NCBI RefSeq assembly: GCF_900142105.1
Contig: NZ_FQZS01000003.1
Span: 311,720-375,719 of the forward strand
Length of the DNA stretch: 64,000 bases
DNA from: Lutispora thermophila DSM 19022
GTDB taxonomy: Bacteria; Bacillota; Clostridia; Lutisporales; Lutisporaceae
Reading direction: 5' to 3'
A program made the position numbers and the translations under genes. This document shows, piece by piece, positions 43,816-51,692 of the stretch (within the stretch, counting starts at the first letter, position 1; each line of letters begins with the position of its first letter). The notes under the pieces were generated by a model, which ran no database searches, was not told the DNA's origin, and saw only the letters and a program-made list of their open reading frames with translations.

Positions 43816-45033
43816 ATGAGAATATTGTATCTTGATTGCAGTATGGGGGCAGCAGGCGATATGCTGGCAGCTGCTCTGCTTGAGCTGCTTCCCAATCCTG
43901 AAGAATTTATAAAAGAATTGAATGCACTTGACATTCCGGGTGTCGTTTTTAAAAATGAGCCGTCTGTAAAATGCGGTATCACCGGAACGCATATGATTGT
44001 AACGGTTAATGGTGAAGAGGAAGAAAGCTACGATCACCATCATGAACATCATAACCATGACCACGACCATAATCATGGTCACAGTCACCATCATCACAAC
44101 GGTTTGCATGACATTGAGCATATCGTTCGCGGGCATCTTGCACTTCCACGGAAAGTCCAGGATGATGTTATGGCTGTATATGGTCTGATTGCGGAAGCCG
44201 AAAGCCATGTCCATGGAGTTCCAGTATCGGAAATTCATTTCCATGAGGTCGGTACAATGGATGCGATTGCCGATATCACAGCAGTTTGTATGTTGATGGA
44301 TCGCCTTGCTGTTGATGAAGTTATTGTATCTCCTGTCCATGTAGGCAGTGGACAAGTCAAATGTGCCCATGGAATCCTGCCGGTTCCGGCTCCCGCTACA
44401 GCATACATTCTAAGAGATGTCCCGATTTATGGTGGTGCTATCCGTGGTGAGCTTTGCACGCCTACCGGAGCTGCTCTGCTCAAACATTTTGCTACACGTT
44501 TCGGTAGCATACCTGTGATGAAAACACAGAGCATTGGCTACGGTATGGGTAAAAAGGACTTTGAAGCAGCCAACTGTATCCGTGCGATGCTTGGCGAAAC
44601 TGATTATGCCGGGGATCATATCTGTGAACTGAGCTGCAATGTGGATGACATGACCGGTGAAGCCATTGGATTTGCCATGGACAGATTGTTTGAAGCCGGT
44701 GCATTGGACGTTTACACCATTCCAATCGGAATGAAAAAATCCCGTCCCGGTATACTGATTAATGTTATGTGCCGTGAAAATGATAAGAAAACCATCATTC
44801 AGACCATTTTCAAACACACAACAACCATCGGTATCCGTGAGAATATGCTCCGCAGATATGTTCTTGATAGACACATGGAGACAGTAGAGACTGCTTACGG
44901 TTCTGTTCGCTGCAAGGTTTCATCAGGTTACGGAGTGGAACGCAAAAAATATGAGTACGAAGATATTTCAAGTATTGCAAAAGAGAATAACCTTTCAATG
45001 GAGGCTGTTTTGTTAAAAATTGAGAAAAAGTAG
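43816..45033 (+). CDS. larC: LarC, nickel insertion cyclometallase
   Basis: 405 residues in one frame. CTP-dependent LarC inserts Ni into the pincer bis-thiocarboxylate. The N-terminal YLDCSMGAAGDMLAAALLELLP and the C-terminal CNVDDMTGEAIGFAMDRLFEAGALDVY segments are diagnostic. Residues 73-94 are a His/Asp stretch with about 14 His, a nickel-binding store. In some lactobacilli larC is read through a programmed frameshift; here both halves are fused in frame. It lies 2 nt after larB. Confidence 0.95.
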   Translation: MRILYLDCSMGAAGDMLAAALLELLPNPEEFIKELNALDIPGVVFKNEPSVKCGITGTHMIVTVNGEEEESYDHHHEHHNHDHDHNHGHSHHHHNGLHDIEHIVRGHLALPRKVQDDVMAVYGLIAEAESHVHGVPVSEIHFHEVGTMDAIADITAVCMLMDRLAVDEVIVSPVHVGSGQVKCAHGILPVPAPATAYILRDVPIYGGAIRGELCTPTGAALLKHFATRFGSIPVMKTQSIGYGMGKKDFEAANCIRAMLGETDYAGDHICELSCNVDDMTGEAIGFAMDRLFEAGALDVYTIPIGMKKSRPGILINVMCRENDKKTIIQTIFKHTTTIGIRENMLRRYVLDRHMETVETAYGSVRCKVSSGYGVERKKYEYEDISSIAKENNLSMEAVLLKIEKK

Positions 45034-45243
45034 ATAATATCAACTTCAGGGGAGGTTTGTGGAGCGAGCTGAACCTTGAAAAAATCATCAAGAACTATTT
45101 GAGAGGTCTTATCTATCCTGATTTGTTTTCATTGTGCATGAAGTCGGTGTGAGTAAATAAATCTAATCAGAGAATTGGCTGTAAGATGGTGCCTCTACTG
45201 AAAGATTCTGGTTCAAGTTCAACATGAAAGGAAGAAATTATAT

Positions 45244-46833
45244 ATGAGAATGAAAAGATTTTTTGCTATTTTTCTTGCTGTGTTCATGATTATAAGCATG
45301 ACTGCTTGCGGAAGTGAAACAAGCAATAATGGCAAAAAAGACAGCGTGGTTATAGCGATCGGATCCGAACCGGAAACCCTTGACCCGACTCAGGGTTGGG
45401 GACATGGTAATTCTCCTATCGTCCAGAGCACGTTGGTGAAATACACAGCGGATCTGACTTTTGAGAACGATCTGGCTACGGGTTATGAATTGTCTCCGGA
45501 TGGTCTGATATGGACTTTCACCATTCGTGACGATGCTTATTTTACTGATGGTGAAAAGGTAACCGCAGCTGACGTTGCCTTTACTCTTGAAACTGCAAAA
45601 ACTGCACAGGGTTCTGTTGACCTTACCTATATGGAAAGTGCTGTTGCACAGGATGATACCACTGTTGTCATCACTCTTTCAAAACCGACTTCTATTTTCC
45701 TCAATACCCTTGCATCCATTGGTATCGTACCGGAACATGCATATGGTGAGGATTACGGCACTAATCCCATCGGTTCCGGTCCCTATAAGTTTGTAGAATG
45801 GAAACCACAGGAACAGATCATCTTTACAGCAAACGAGAATTACTACGGCGATGTTCCTGCCATTAAAAATGTAACTGTTGTATTTATGTCTGAGGATGCT
45901 GCCCTTGCTGCCGTTCAGGCTGGTGAAGTTGATGTTGCCTACTCCACCGCAACTCTCGGCACTACTGAAGTTAAGGGCTACCATGTAGAGGCGATCACTT
46001 CTGTTGATAACCGTGGTTTCACCCTGCCTGTTCTTCCCAACGAAGGAAAAACTACTGAAAGCGGTGTACCGATCGGTAATAATATTACCTGCAATCTGGA
46101 AATCCGTCAGGCAATCGCCCATGCTATCGACCGTAAGCAGATTGCTGATGTGGTTCTGAACGGCTTCGGCAGACCTGCCTATTCTGAAAACGACGGTATG
46201 CCTTGGAACAATCCTGATGTCAAAATCGAAACAGATGTTGAATATGCCAAGAAGCTTCTCGCAGATGCTGGTTGGTCTGATACCGATGGTGACGGCATTG
46301 TTGAGAAAGATGGTCTGAAGGCTGAATTCAAATGCGTTTATCCTTCTGGCGACTCCGTGCGCCAGGCAATTGGCATGGCTGCTGCAGAACAGCTGCAGGC
46401 TATCGGAATCAAAGTAAATGTTGAAGGCATGAGCTGGGATGACATCATGAAGGTTATGTTCTCCGAAGCGGTTTTGATGGGTTGGGGTTCTGCGAGTCCG
46501 AACGAAACTTACTACCTGTACCGCTCTGAAGGCGCTTTGCTGGATGACTTCTATAATCCGGAAGGTTACATGAACGATGTGACTGATGGTTACCTTAATG
46601 CTGCAATGGCTGCACTGACAGTAGATGAAGCCAATGAGAACTGGCAGAAAGTTCAGTGGGATGGCATTACCGGTACCGCTATGAAGGGCGAGTGTCCTTG
46701 GGTCTGGATCGTCAATCTGGATCATGTAACCTATGTTCGAGATGGTCTTTCCATAGGTGAACAGCCGATTCATGGTCATGGTCACGGCCTGCCGCTGATT
46801 CAGAACCTGAACGAATGGGCTTGGACTGAATAA
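45244..46833 (+). CDS. Nickel/oligopeptide-type substrate-binding lipoprotein (NikA/OppA family)
   Basis: 529 residues. A lipoprotein signal ends at the lipobox SMTAC, so it is anchored outside the membrane. The family-5 binding fold is clear: AIGSEPETLDPTQGWGH, LATGYELSPDGLIWTFTIRD, ADVAFTLETAKT, NPIGSGPYKFVEW and LEIRQAIAHAIDRKQIADVVL. HGHGHG near the C terminus could bind metal. Its position directly after larC strongly suggests nickel uptake for the pincer cofactor, though the fold alone would also fit peptides. G+C is higher than in the flanking chromosome. Confidence 0.9.
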   Translation: MRMKRFFAIFLAVFMIISMTACGSETSNNGKKDSVVIAIGSEPETLDPTQGWGHGNSPIVQSTLVKYTADLTFENDLATGYELSPDGLIWTFTIRDDAYFTDGEKVTAADVAFTLETAKTAQGSVDLTYMESAVAQDDTTVVITLSKPTSIFLNTLASIGIVPEHAYGEDYGTNPIGSGPYKFVEWKPQEQIIFTANENYYGDVPAIKNVTVVFMSEDAALAAVQAGEVDVAYSTATLGTTEVKGYHVEAITSVDNRGFTLPVLPNEGKTTESGVPIGNNITCNLEIRQAIAHAIDRKQIADVVLNGFGRPAYSENDGMPWNNPDVKIETDVEYAKKLLADAGWSDTDGDGIVEKDGLKAEFKCVYPSGDSVRQAIGMAAAEQLQAIGIKVNVEGMSWDDIMKVMFSEAVLMGWGSASPNETYYLYRSEGALLDDFYNPEGYMNDVTDGYLNAAMAALTVDEANENWQKVQWDGITGTAMKGECPWVWIVNLDHVTYVRDGLSIGEQPIHGHGHGLPLIQNLNEWAWTE

Positions 46834-46848
46834 TTATTAATGAAGAAT

Positions 46849-46881
46849 CAGCCTACTGCATCATATTGGTGCGGCAGGCTG
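46849..46881 (+). terminator. Intercistronic hairpin after the binding-protein gene
   Basis: Imperfect stem CAGCCTACTGC with GCGGCAGGCTG, followed by TTCTT. Partial termination or 3'-end protection here would give more binding protein than permease, as in many ABC operons. Confidence 0.6.
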
Positions 46882-46962
46882 TTCTTAAAAAAGCTCTGTC
46901 GGTTTTTATAAGAGAACATTTTGCCGTTTGTTTATAAAAGCTGATAGAAATGAGGTGTGGTG

Positions 46963-47958
46963 ATGAAAGGGACATTGGGACGGATTGTCCGTATCTTTGT
47001 GACTTGTAGCATAAAAATCATATCATTGCTGTTTGCTGTGAGTATTATATCATTTGTGCTTGTCACTGTGTCTCCTATTGATCCTGTGCAGCAGTATATA
47101 TTAGGACTCGGGACAGCAATATCGCCAGAAAAACGTGCCCAAATCGAGGATTATTGGGGCGTCAACGAACCTCCTGTGGAGCGGTATTTTACATGGCTTA
47201 CCGAGCTTTTGCGGGGAAATCTAGGTGAATCTGCGATTTACCGTAGACCTGTTGCAGATATTATCGGAGAACGTTTTGTCAATTCATTTGCTTTGATGTT
47301 TTGTGCTTGGCTGTTTTCCGGTGTGATTGGTTTTGCACTCGGCTGTATCATGGGCATGTACCGGGGCAAATTGCCGGACAAGATACTGAAAAAAGTGTGC
47401 TATATCCTCAGCTCCGTGCCGATGTTCTGGCTGGGACTGTTGTTCCTTTTAATCTTTGCCGTATGGCTCAGATGGTTCCCCATTGGCTTTTCCTCCCCAG
47501 TAGGTGTACTTAGTGAGAATGTGACATTATGGCAGAAAATTCATCATCTGATTCTGCCAGCATTTACATTAAGTCTGATGTCTTTTGCTAATATTGCGCT
47601 GCATACCCGTCAGAAACTGGTGGATGTCATGAACAGCGAATATGTCTTATTCGCCAAAGCCAGAGGGGAAGGACAATGGACTATATTGCGCCGTCATGGC
47701 CTGCGAAACATTCTGCTTCCTGCATTGACTTTGCAGTTTGCATCCTTCGCAGAATTGTTCGGTGGTTCAGTAATGGCTGAGAATGTATTCAGTTATCCTG
47801 GACTTGGTAGTGCTGTTTCTGCAGCCGGATTACAGGGAGATGTGCCATTGCTTCTTGGTGTGACTTTATTCTCCGCTATGTTTGTCTGCGTAGGTAATAT
47901 GATCGCCAATCTGCTCTATGGTGTGGTTGATCCTCAGATTCGGGAGGTGGGAGAATGA
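46963..47958 (+). CDS. ABC permease, NikB-type
   Basis: 331 residues, six helices. SIISFVLVTVSPIDPVQQYILG near the N terminus and the EAA-type loop RQKLVDVMNSEYVLFAKARGEG mark a nickel/dipeptide permease. The mid-protein SSVPMFWLGLLFLLIFAVWL is typical. ATG at 46963 follows GAGGTG; two GTGs just upstream are alternatives. It overlaps the next permease by 4 nt (ATGA). Confidence 0.92.
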   Translation: MKGTLGRIVRIFVTCSIKIISLLFAVSIISFVLVTVSPIDPVQQYILGLGTAISPEKRAQIEDYWGVNEPPVERYFTWLTELLRGNLGESAIYRRPVADIIGERFVNSFALMFCAWLFSGVIGFALGCIMGMYRGKLPDKILKKVCYILSSVPMFWLGLLFLLIFAVWLRWFPIGFSSPVGVLSENVTLWQKIHHLILPAFTLSLMSFANIALHTRQKLVDVMNSEYVLFAKARGEGQWTILRRHGLRNILLPALTLQFASFAELFGGSVMAENVFSYPGLGSAVSAAGLQGDVPLLLGVTLFSAMFVCVGNMIANLLYGVVDPQIREVGE

Positions 47959-48779
47959 AGAGTTTGAATCACAGAACAAAAGTAGTTATTCTGACCGCTG
48001 TCATGTTTGTATTATTAGTCGCTGTTTACGCTTGCGGTATACTTATTTCGGAAGAAGCTGTAACAGGCAGTTTCTTAAATGCGAAACGTCCTCCGTGTTT
48101 GGAACATCCCTTTGGAACTGATGCGCTGGGACGAGACCTGTTTTTGCGCACATTAAAAGGATTGTCTGTAAGCATCACTGTCGGATTGGTTGCATCCCTC
48201 ATAAGCGCTGTGATTGCAGTATTAGTTGGGATTGCAGCAGCAAACGGTTCCAAATGGGTCGATGCCCTGATCAACTGGATCATTGACCTCGTGATGAGCG
48301 TACCCCATACGATTTTGATTATTTTGATATCTTTTGCCCTTGGACGTGGTTTGAAAGGTTTGCTTATGGGTATCGCAGCAACGCACTGGTGCAGTCTTGC
48401 CCGACTGATCCGAGGAGAAGTCTTGCAGCTTCGCTCACAACAATATGTTGCCGTATCACGCAAGCTTGGAAAGTCCAGCGGATGGATTCTGACAAATCAC
48501 TTGCTGCCCCATTTGGTTCCCCAGTTCTTTGTTGGATTGATTCTCATGTTTCCCCATGCGATTTTGCATGAAGCATCCATTTCCTTTCTGGGTTTTGGAT
48601 TGCCGCCGGAACAGCCAGCGATCGGTATCATTTTATCGGAAAGCATGCGTTATTTATCAACAGGCATGTGGTGGATTGCGGTGTTGCCCGGTCTGACACT
48701 TGTGTTGATCGTATTGCTTATAGACAAGTTTGGAGATCACCTGCGTATGATACTTGATCCATACAGTGCGCAGGAATAA
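47955..48779 (+). CDS. ABC permease, NikC-type
   Basis: 274 residues. It is the second permease of the pair: HPFGTDALGRDLFLRTLKGLSVSI at the N-terminal side, VMSVPHTILIILISFALG, and the EAA loop LRSQQYVAVSRKLGKSSGW. LHEASISFLGFGLPPEQPAIG near the C terminus is the usual family signature. It is translationally coupled to the preceding permease and 10 nt from the following ATPase gene. Confidence 0.92.
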   Translation: MKSLNHRTKVVILTAVMFVLLVAVYACGILISEEAVTGSFLNAKRPPCLEHPFGTDALGRDLFLRTLKGLSVSITVGLVASLISAVIAVLVGIAAANGSKWVDALINWIIDLVMSVPHTILIILISFALGRGLKGLLMGIAATHWCSLARLIRGEVLQLRSQQYVAVSRKLGKSSGWILTNHLLPHLVPQFFVGLILMFPHAILHEASISFLGFGLPPEQPAIGIILSESMRYLSTGMWWIAVLPGLTLVLIVLLIDKFGDHLRMILDPYSAQE

Positions 48780-48789
48780 GGAGAGCAAA

Positions 48790-49725
48790 ATGGAACAAAA
48801 GAAAGAAACTCTACTTGAAATACATGATTTATCCGTTTCCTTTCGTATGTATGATCACGGACTGGAGCAGAAGGATTTGAAAGCCATTTCTGATTTGCAT
48901 CTGACAGTGCACTCCGGAGAGATCGTTGCGATTGCCGGTTCTTCCGGTTCAGGCAAAAGTCTGTTGGCATCTGCTATTCTGGACATTCTTCCGGATAATG
49001 CAACTGTGCAGGGACATATGCACTATAAAGGACAGGAACTTACTCGGGAACGTCAAAAACAGTTGCGAGGGACCAAGATTGCTCTGGTACCTCAGTCTGT
49101 GGCATATCTTGATCCCCTGATGAAAATAGGTCCACAGGCAGACGGACACTATAAACCGAAGCCGACTGAGAAGAGAAGAAAACTGTTTGAGCGTTTTCAA
49201 CTACCCGAACATACAGAAAAACTCTATCCGTTTCAGCTATCGGGGGGCATGGCAAGGCGTGTGCTGGTATCAACTGCCTTGATAACAGATGCAGAACTGA
49301 TAATCGCGGATGAACCGACACCAGGTATGAGTCTTGAACAGGCACTGGAAGCTTTGCGAATGTTCCGAGAGATGGCGGATGAAGGTAAGGCTGTCATTCT
49401 TATTACTCACGATATGGACTTGGCGTTTGAGTTTGCAGACCGTGTTGCTGTTTTTTATGCAGGCACGACTGTTGAAACAGCACTGGCTTCCGATTTCAAA
49501 ACAGGTCCCGAAGCTTTACGCCATCCCTATTCCAAGGCTTTGTGGAAAGCCCTGCCACAAAACGGTTTTGAGCCGATTCCCGGTTTTCAGCCCTATGCAG
49601 GAAGTCTGCCGAAAGGATGCTTGTTTGCGCCCCGTTGTCCATATAAAACGGAACAATGTGAGAAACAGGTACCACCAGTGCGTGAGATCAGAGGTGGAGA
49701 AGTGAGGTGTTATCATGGCGCTTGA
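48790..49725 (+). CDS. ABC ATPase, NikD-type
   Basis: 311 residues. Walker A AGSSGSGKSLLAS near 50, Q-loop ALVPQSVAYLDPLMK, signature FQLSGGMARRVLVSTAL, Walker B LIIADEPTPGM and switch His in LITHDMD. The C-terminal oligopeptide/dipeptide extension contains LPKGCLFAPRCPYKTEQCEK. In this family its Cys residues can hold an iron-sulfur cluster. ATG at 48790 follows AAGGAGAG. It overlaps the last gene by 11 nt. Confidence 0.92.
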   Translation: MEQKKETLLEIHDLSVSFRMYDHGLEQKDLKAISDLHLTVHSGEIVAIAGSSGSGKSLLASAILDILPDNATVQGHMHYKGQELTRERQKQLRGTKIALVPQSVAYLDPLMKIGPQADGHYKPKPTEKRRKLFERFQLPEHTEKLYPFQLSGGMARRVLVSTALITDAELIIADEPTPGMSLEQALEALRMFREMADEGKAVILITHDMDLAFEFADRVAVFYAGTTVETALASDFKTGPEALRHPYSKALWKALPQNGFEPIPGFQPYAGSLPKGCLFAPRCPYKTEQCEKQVPPVREIRGGEVRCYHGA

Positions 49726-50317
49726 AGCAAAAAACATTTATTTTCGCTATGATCGTAAACAGCCATGGATACTGGAAGATTGCAGCGTGAGAGTTGAAAA
49801 AGGTGAACGTTTGGCAATCTTCGCCCCAAGTGGCTATGGTAAAACCACACTTGCCATGCTGTTGGCGGGATATTTGGAACCAGCGAAAGGACAGATACTG
49901 CTGGATGAGAAACCGTTGCCCAAGAGAGGAATATGTCCGGTGCAGCTAATCTATCAGCATCCGGAAAAGGCGATTAATCCACGTTGGAGATTGAAACGAG
50001 TTCTTGAAGAAAGCGGACAACTCAGAGAAGATGTATTGGACGCTTTTGGTATTGAACGAGCATGGCTTGATCGTTTTCCACGGGAACTTTCAGGCGGAGA
50101 GTTGCAAAGATTTTGTGTGGCAAGGGCACTCATGAGCGGTGCAGAATATATTATCTGTGATGAAATCAGCACCATGATGGATGTGATTACGCAGGCTCAG
50201 ATTTGGAATGTTGTTTTAAAAGAGGCTGGAAAAAGAAACATGGGAATCATTGCCGTGACACATAATAAACATCTGGCTGAGAGAATCGCGACAAGAACGA
50301 TTGACCTATCCATATAA
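49715..50317 (+). CDS. ABC ATPase, NikE-type (short)
   Basis: 200 residues, shorter than typical NikE/OppF because the C-terminal extension is absent. Walker A is altered slightly, APSGYGKTTLAML, with the key Gly-Lys-Thr kept. The Q-loop LIYQHPEKAINP, signature ELSGGELQRFCVARAL and Walker B YIICDEIS are present; the residue after Walker B Asp is Glu as needed. The switch His is in AVTHNKH. It pairs with the NikD-type ATPase to drive the importer and ends the acquired block. Confidence 0.9.
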   Translation: MALEAKNIYFRYDRKQPWILEDCSVRVEKGERLAIFAPSGYGKTTLAMLLAGYLEPAKGQILLDEKPLPKRGICPVQLIYQHPEKAINPRWRLKRVLEESGQLREDVLDAFGIERAWLDRFPRELSGGELQRFCVARALMSGAEYIICDEISTMMDVITQAQIWNVVLKEAGKRNMGIIAVTHNKHLAERIATRTIDLSI

Positions 50318-50564
50318 GGGTAGGTCAACTGTCTTAATGGAAAAATACCTTTTTAGGAGTATCTGTTGATATAAGGAACGAAAGCCTTGCTTCTTTCACT
50401 TGGTATTCTTTTAGGATAAAATTCCCTTGACAAATCTCATCTAAATAAAAGATTGGGGTACTTTGCACAAAGCATATGATGAACAGGTAAAGGTGAGAAA
50501 TGTAGAAAGAATAAAATTTATGTGATAACATAATCTTAATCTATAGCTTTGAGGAGGAAATGGT

Positions 50565-51116
50565 ATGAAATTAATGATAGCATCTGACATTCATGGTTCA
50601 GCTTATTACTGTGGTAAGATGATAAATGCATATAAAGAAGAAAAAGCAGATAAGTTATTGCTGCTTGGGGATCTTTTGTATCATGGCCCCAGAAACGATT
50701 TGCCTAAGGATTATGATCCAAAGAAGGTAATAAACATGTTGAATGATATAGCTGATGAAATATTGTGTGTGAGAGGCAATTGTGAAGCAGAAGTGGACCA
50801 GATGGTTCTGAAATTCCCTATAATGGCTGAGTACTGCATATTATACCTTCATAATCGCATGGTGTTTGCCACTCATGGGCATAAGTACAATGAAGAAAAT
50901 CCACCATCATTGAAAAAGGGAGATATTTTACTAAATGGACACACCCATATCCCTAAATTTACTAAGCATGAGAATTATTATTACATCAATCCGGGCTCTG
51001 TATCTATACCCAAAGGTGGAAGCAACAACGGTTATATAGTGCTGGAGAATGGTGAATTTATTTGGAAGGATTTTGATGGCAATTGTTCTTATTTGGCCAG
51101 AAACAACCTAGTATAG
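50565..51116 (+). CDS. YfcE/MJ0936-type metallophosphoesterase
   Basis: 183 residues. Calcineurin-like metal motifs are all visible: ASDIHGS, LLGDLLYHGPRN, VRGNCEAEVD, ATHGHKYN, and NGHTHIPKF near the C terminus. YINPGSVSIPKGG is typical of the YfcE group of bacterial phosphodiesterases. It hydrolyses phosphodiesters in vitro; the natural substrate is unknown. GAGGAGGAAA precedes the ATG. Composition returns to the host AT-rich type here, marking the right edge of the lar block. Confidence 0.9.
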   Translation: MKLMIASDIHGSAYYCGKMINAYKEEKADKLLLLGDLLYHGPRNDLPKDYDPKKVINMLNDIADEILCVRGNCEAEVDQMVLKFPIMAEYCILYLHNRMVFATHGHKYNEENPPSLKKGDILLNGHTHIPKFTKHENYYYINPGSVSIPKGGSNNGYIVLENGEFIWKDFDGNCSYLARNNLV

Positions 51117-51223
51117 GGAAAAACAATTTAATTAGAAAAAAAACTGGTTTTTTATATATAAATATCATTGTAAATTCTTTTTGTTTCTGCTAAACTATGA
51201 AATAGCAATCAGGAGGTGAAATG

Positions 51224-51325
51224 ATGAACATTATAATCTCGGTTAACACAATTTTGGATAGACTTGCTCATGTTGTTTCTTCAATTACAGCAAATAATAG
51301 CATCCAAGGGGGTAGTCTGTCGTAA
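51224..51325 (+). CDS. Leader ORF upstream of the ABC-F gene (33 codons)
   Basis: ATG at 51224 (another at 51221) lies 5 nt after AGGAGGTG, a near-perfect site. The peptide begins MNIIISVNTILDRL and ends SIQGGSLS. It is followed by several hairpins before the ABC-F start ~370 nt downstream. Antibiotic-responsive ABC-F genes often carry such translated leaders, in which ribosome stalling prevents termination. Confidence 0.55.
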   Translation: MNIIISVNTILDRLAHVVSSITANNSIQGGSLS

Positions 51326-51381
51326 ATTGCATATTATGTTAACTGAGCAAGTGAATCATCATTTTATATATATTGTAATAT

Positions 51382-51637
51382 ACCCGGGTACGATTTGCTT
51401 GCCCGGGTTTTATTATACTCAAATAACAATTTTCATTAGGTATATATCATAACCTTGCATATCTGAAGTTTGAGTCTGAAATACCTGGGCAGTATCTACG
51501 CTTGCCCAGGTATTTTGGATTTTGAAGGAAAGTGTGCTTTCCTTCAAAAAGGGGGATGCAAGGGGTAACTCCTCCTGCCGGCCAAGGATGGTGCTCAAGA
51601 TTCGAAGCATCCGTCGAAGGGAATCATGGGATTCCCT
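51382..51637 (+). promoter_or_regulatory. Structured leader (tandem terminator-like hairpins) of the ABC-F gene
   Basis: Four hairpins in series. ACCCGGG/CCCGGGT (51382-51408) is followed by TTTATT. AATACCTGGGCA/TGCCCAGGTATT (51480-51514, perfect) is followed by TTGGATTTT. TTTGAAGGAAAG/CTTTCCTTCAAA (51521-51548, perfect, TGTG loop) and AGGGAATC/GATTCCCT (51618-51637) come next. CTCCTCC near 51562 could also mask the GGGAG ribosome site of the gene. The first two look like intrinsic terminators. Confidence 0.6.
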
Positions 51638-51692
51638 AGCGAAAAAAATGGGAAGCAACTTTTTTGTACCCAGGTGGAAGGGAGTTAATAAT

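Noticed and set aside
45679-46785. 368-codon open frame on the minus strand inside the binding-protein gene
   Set aside because: It is antisense to a clear NikA/OppA-type gene, has no ribosome site and reads as low-complexity shadow sequence.
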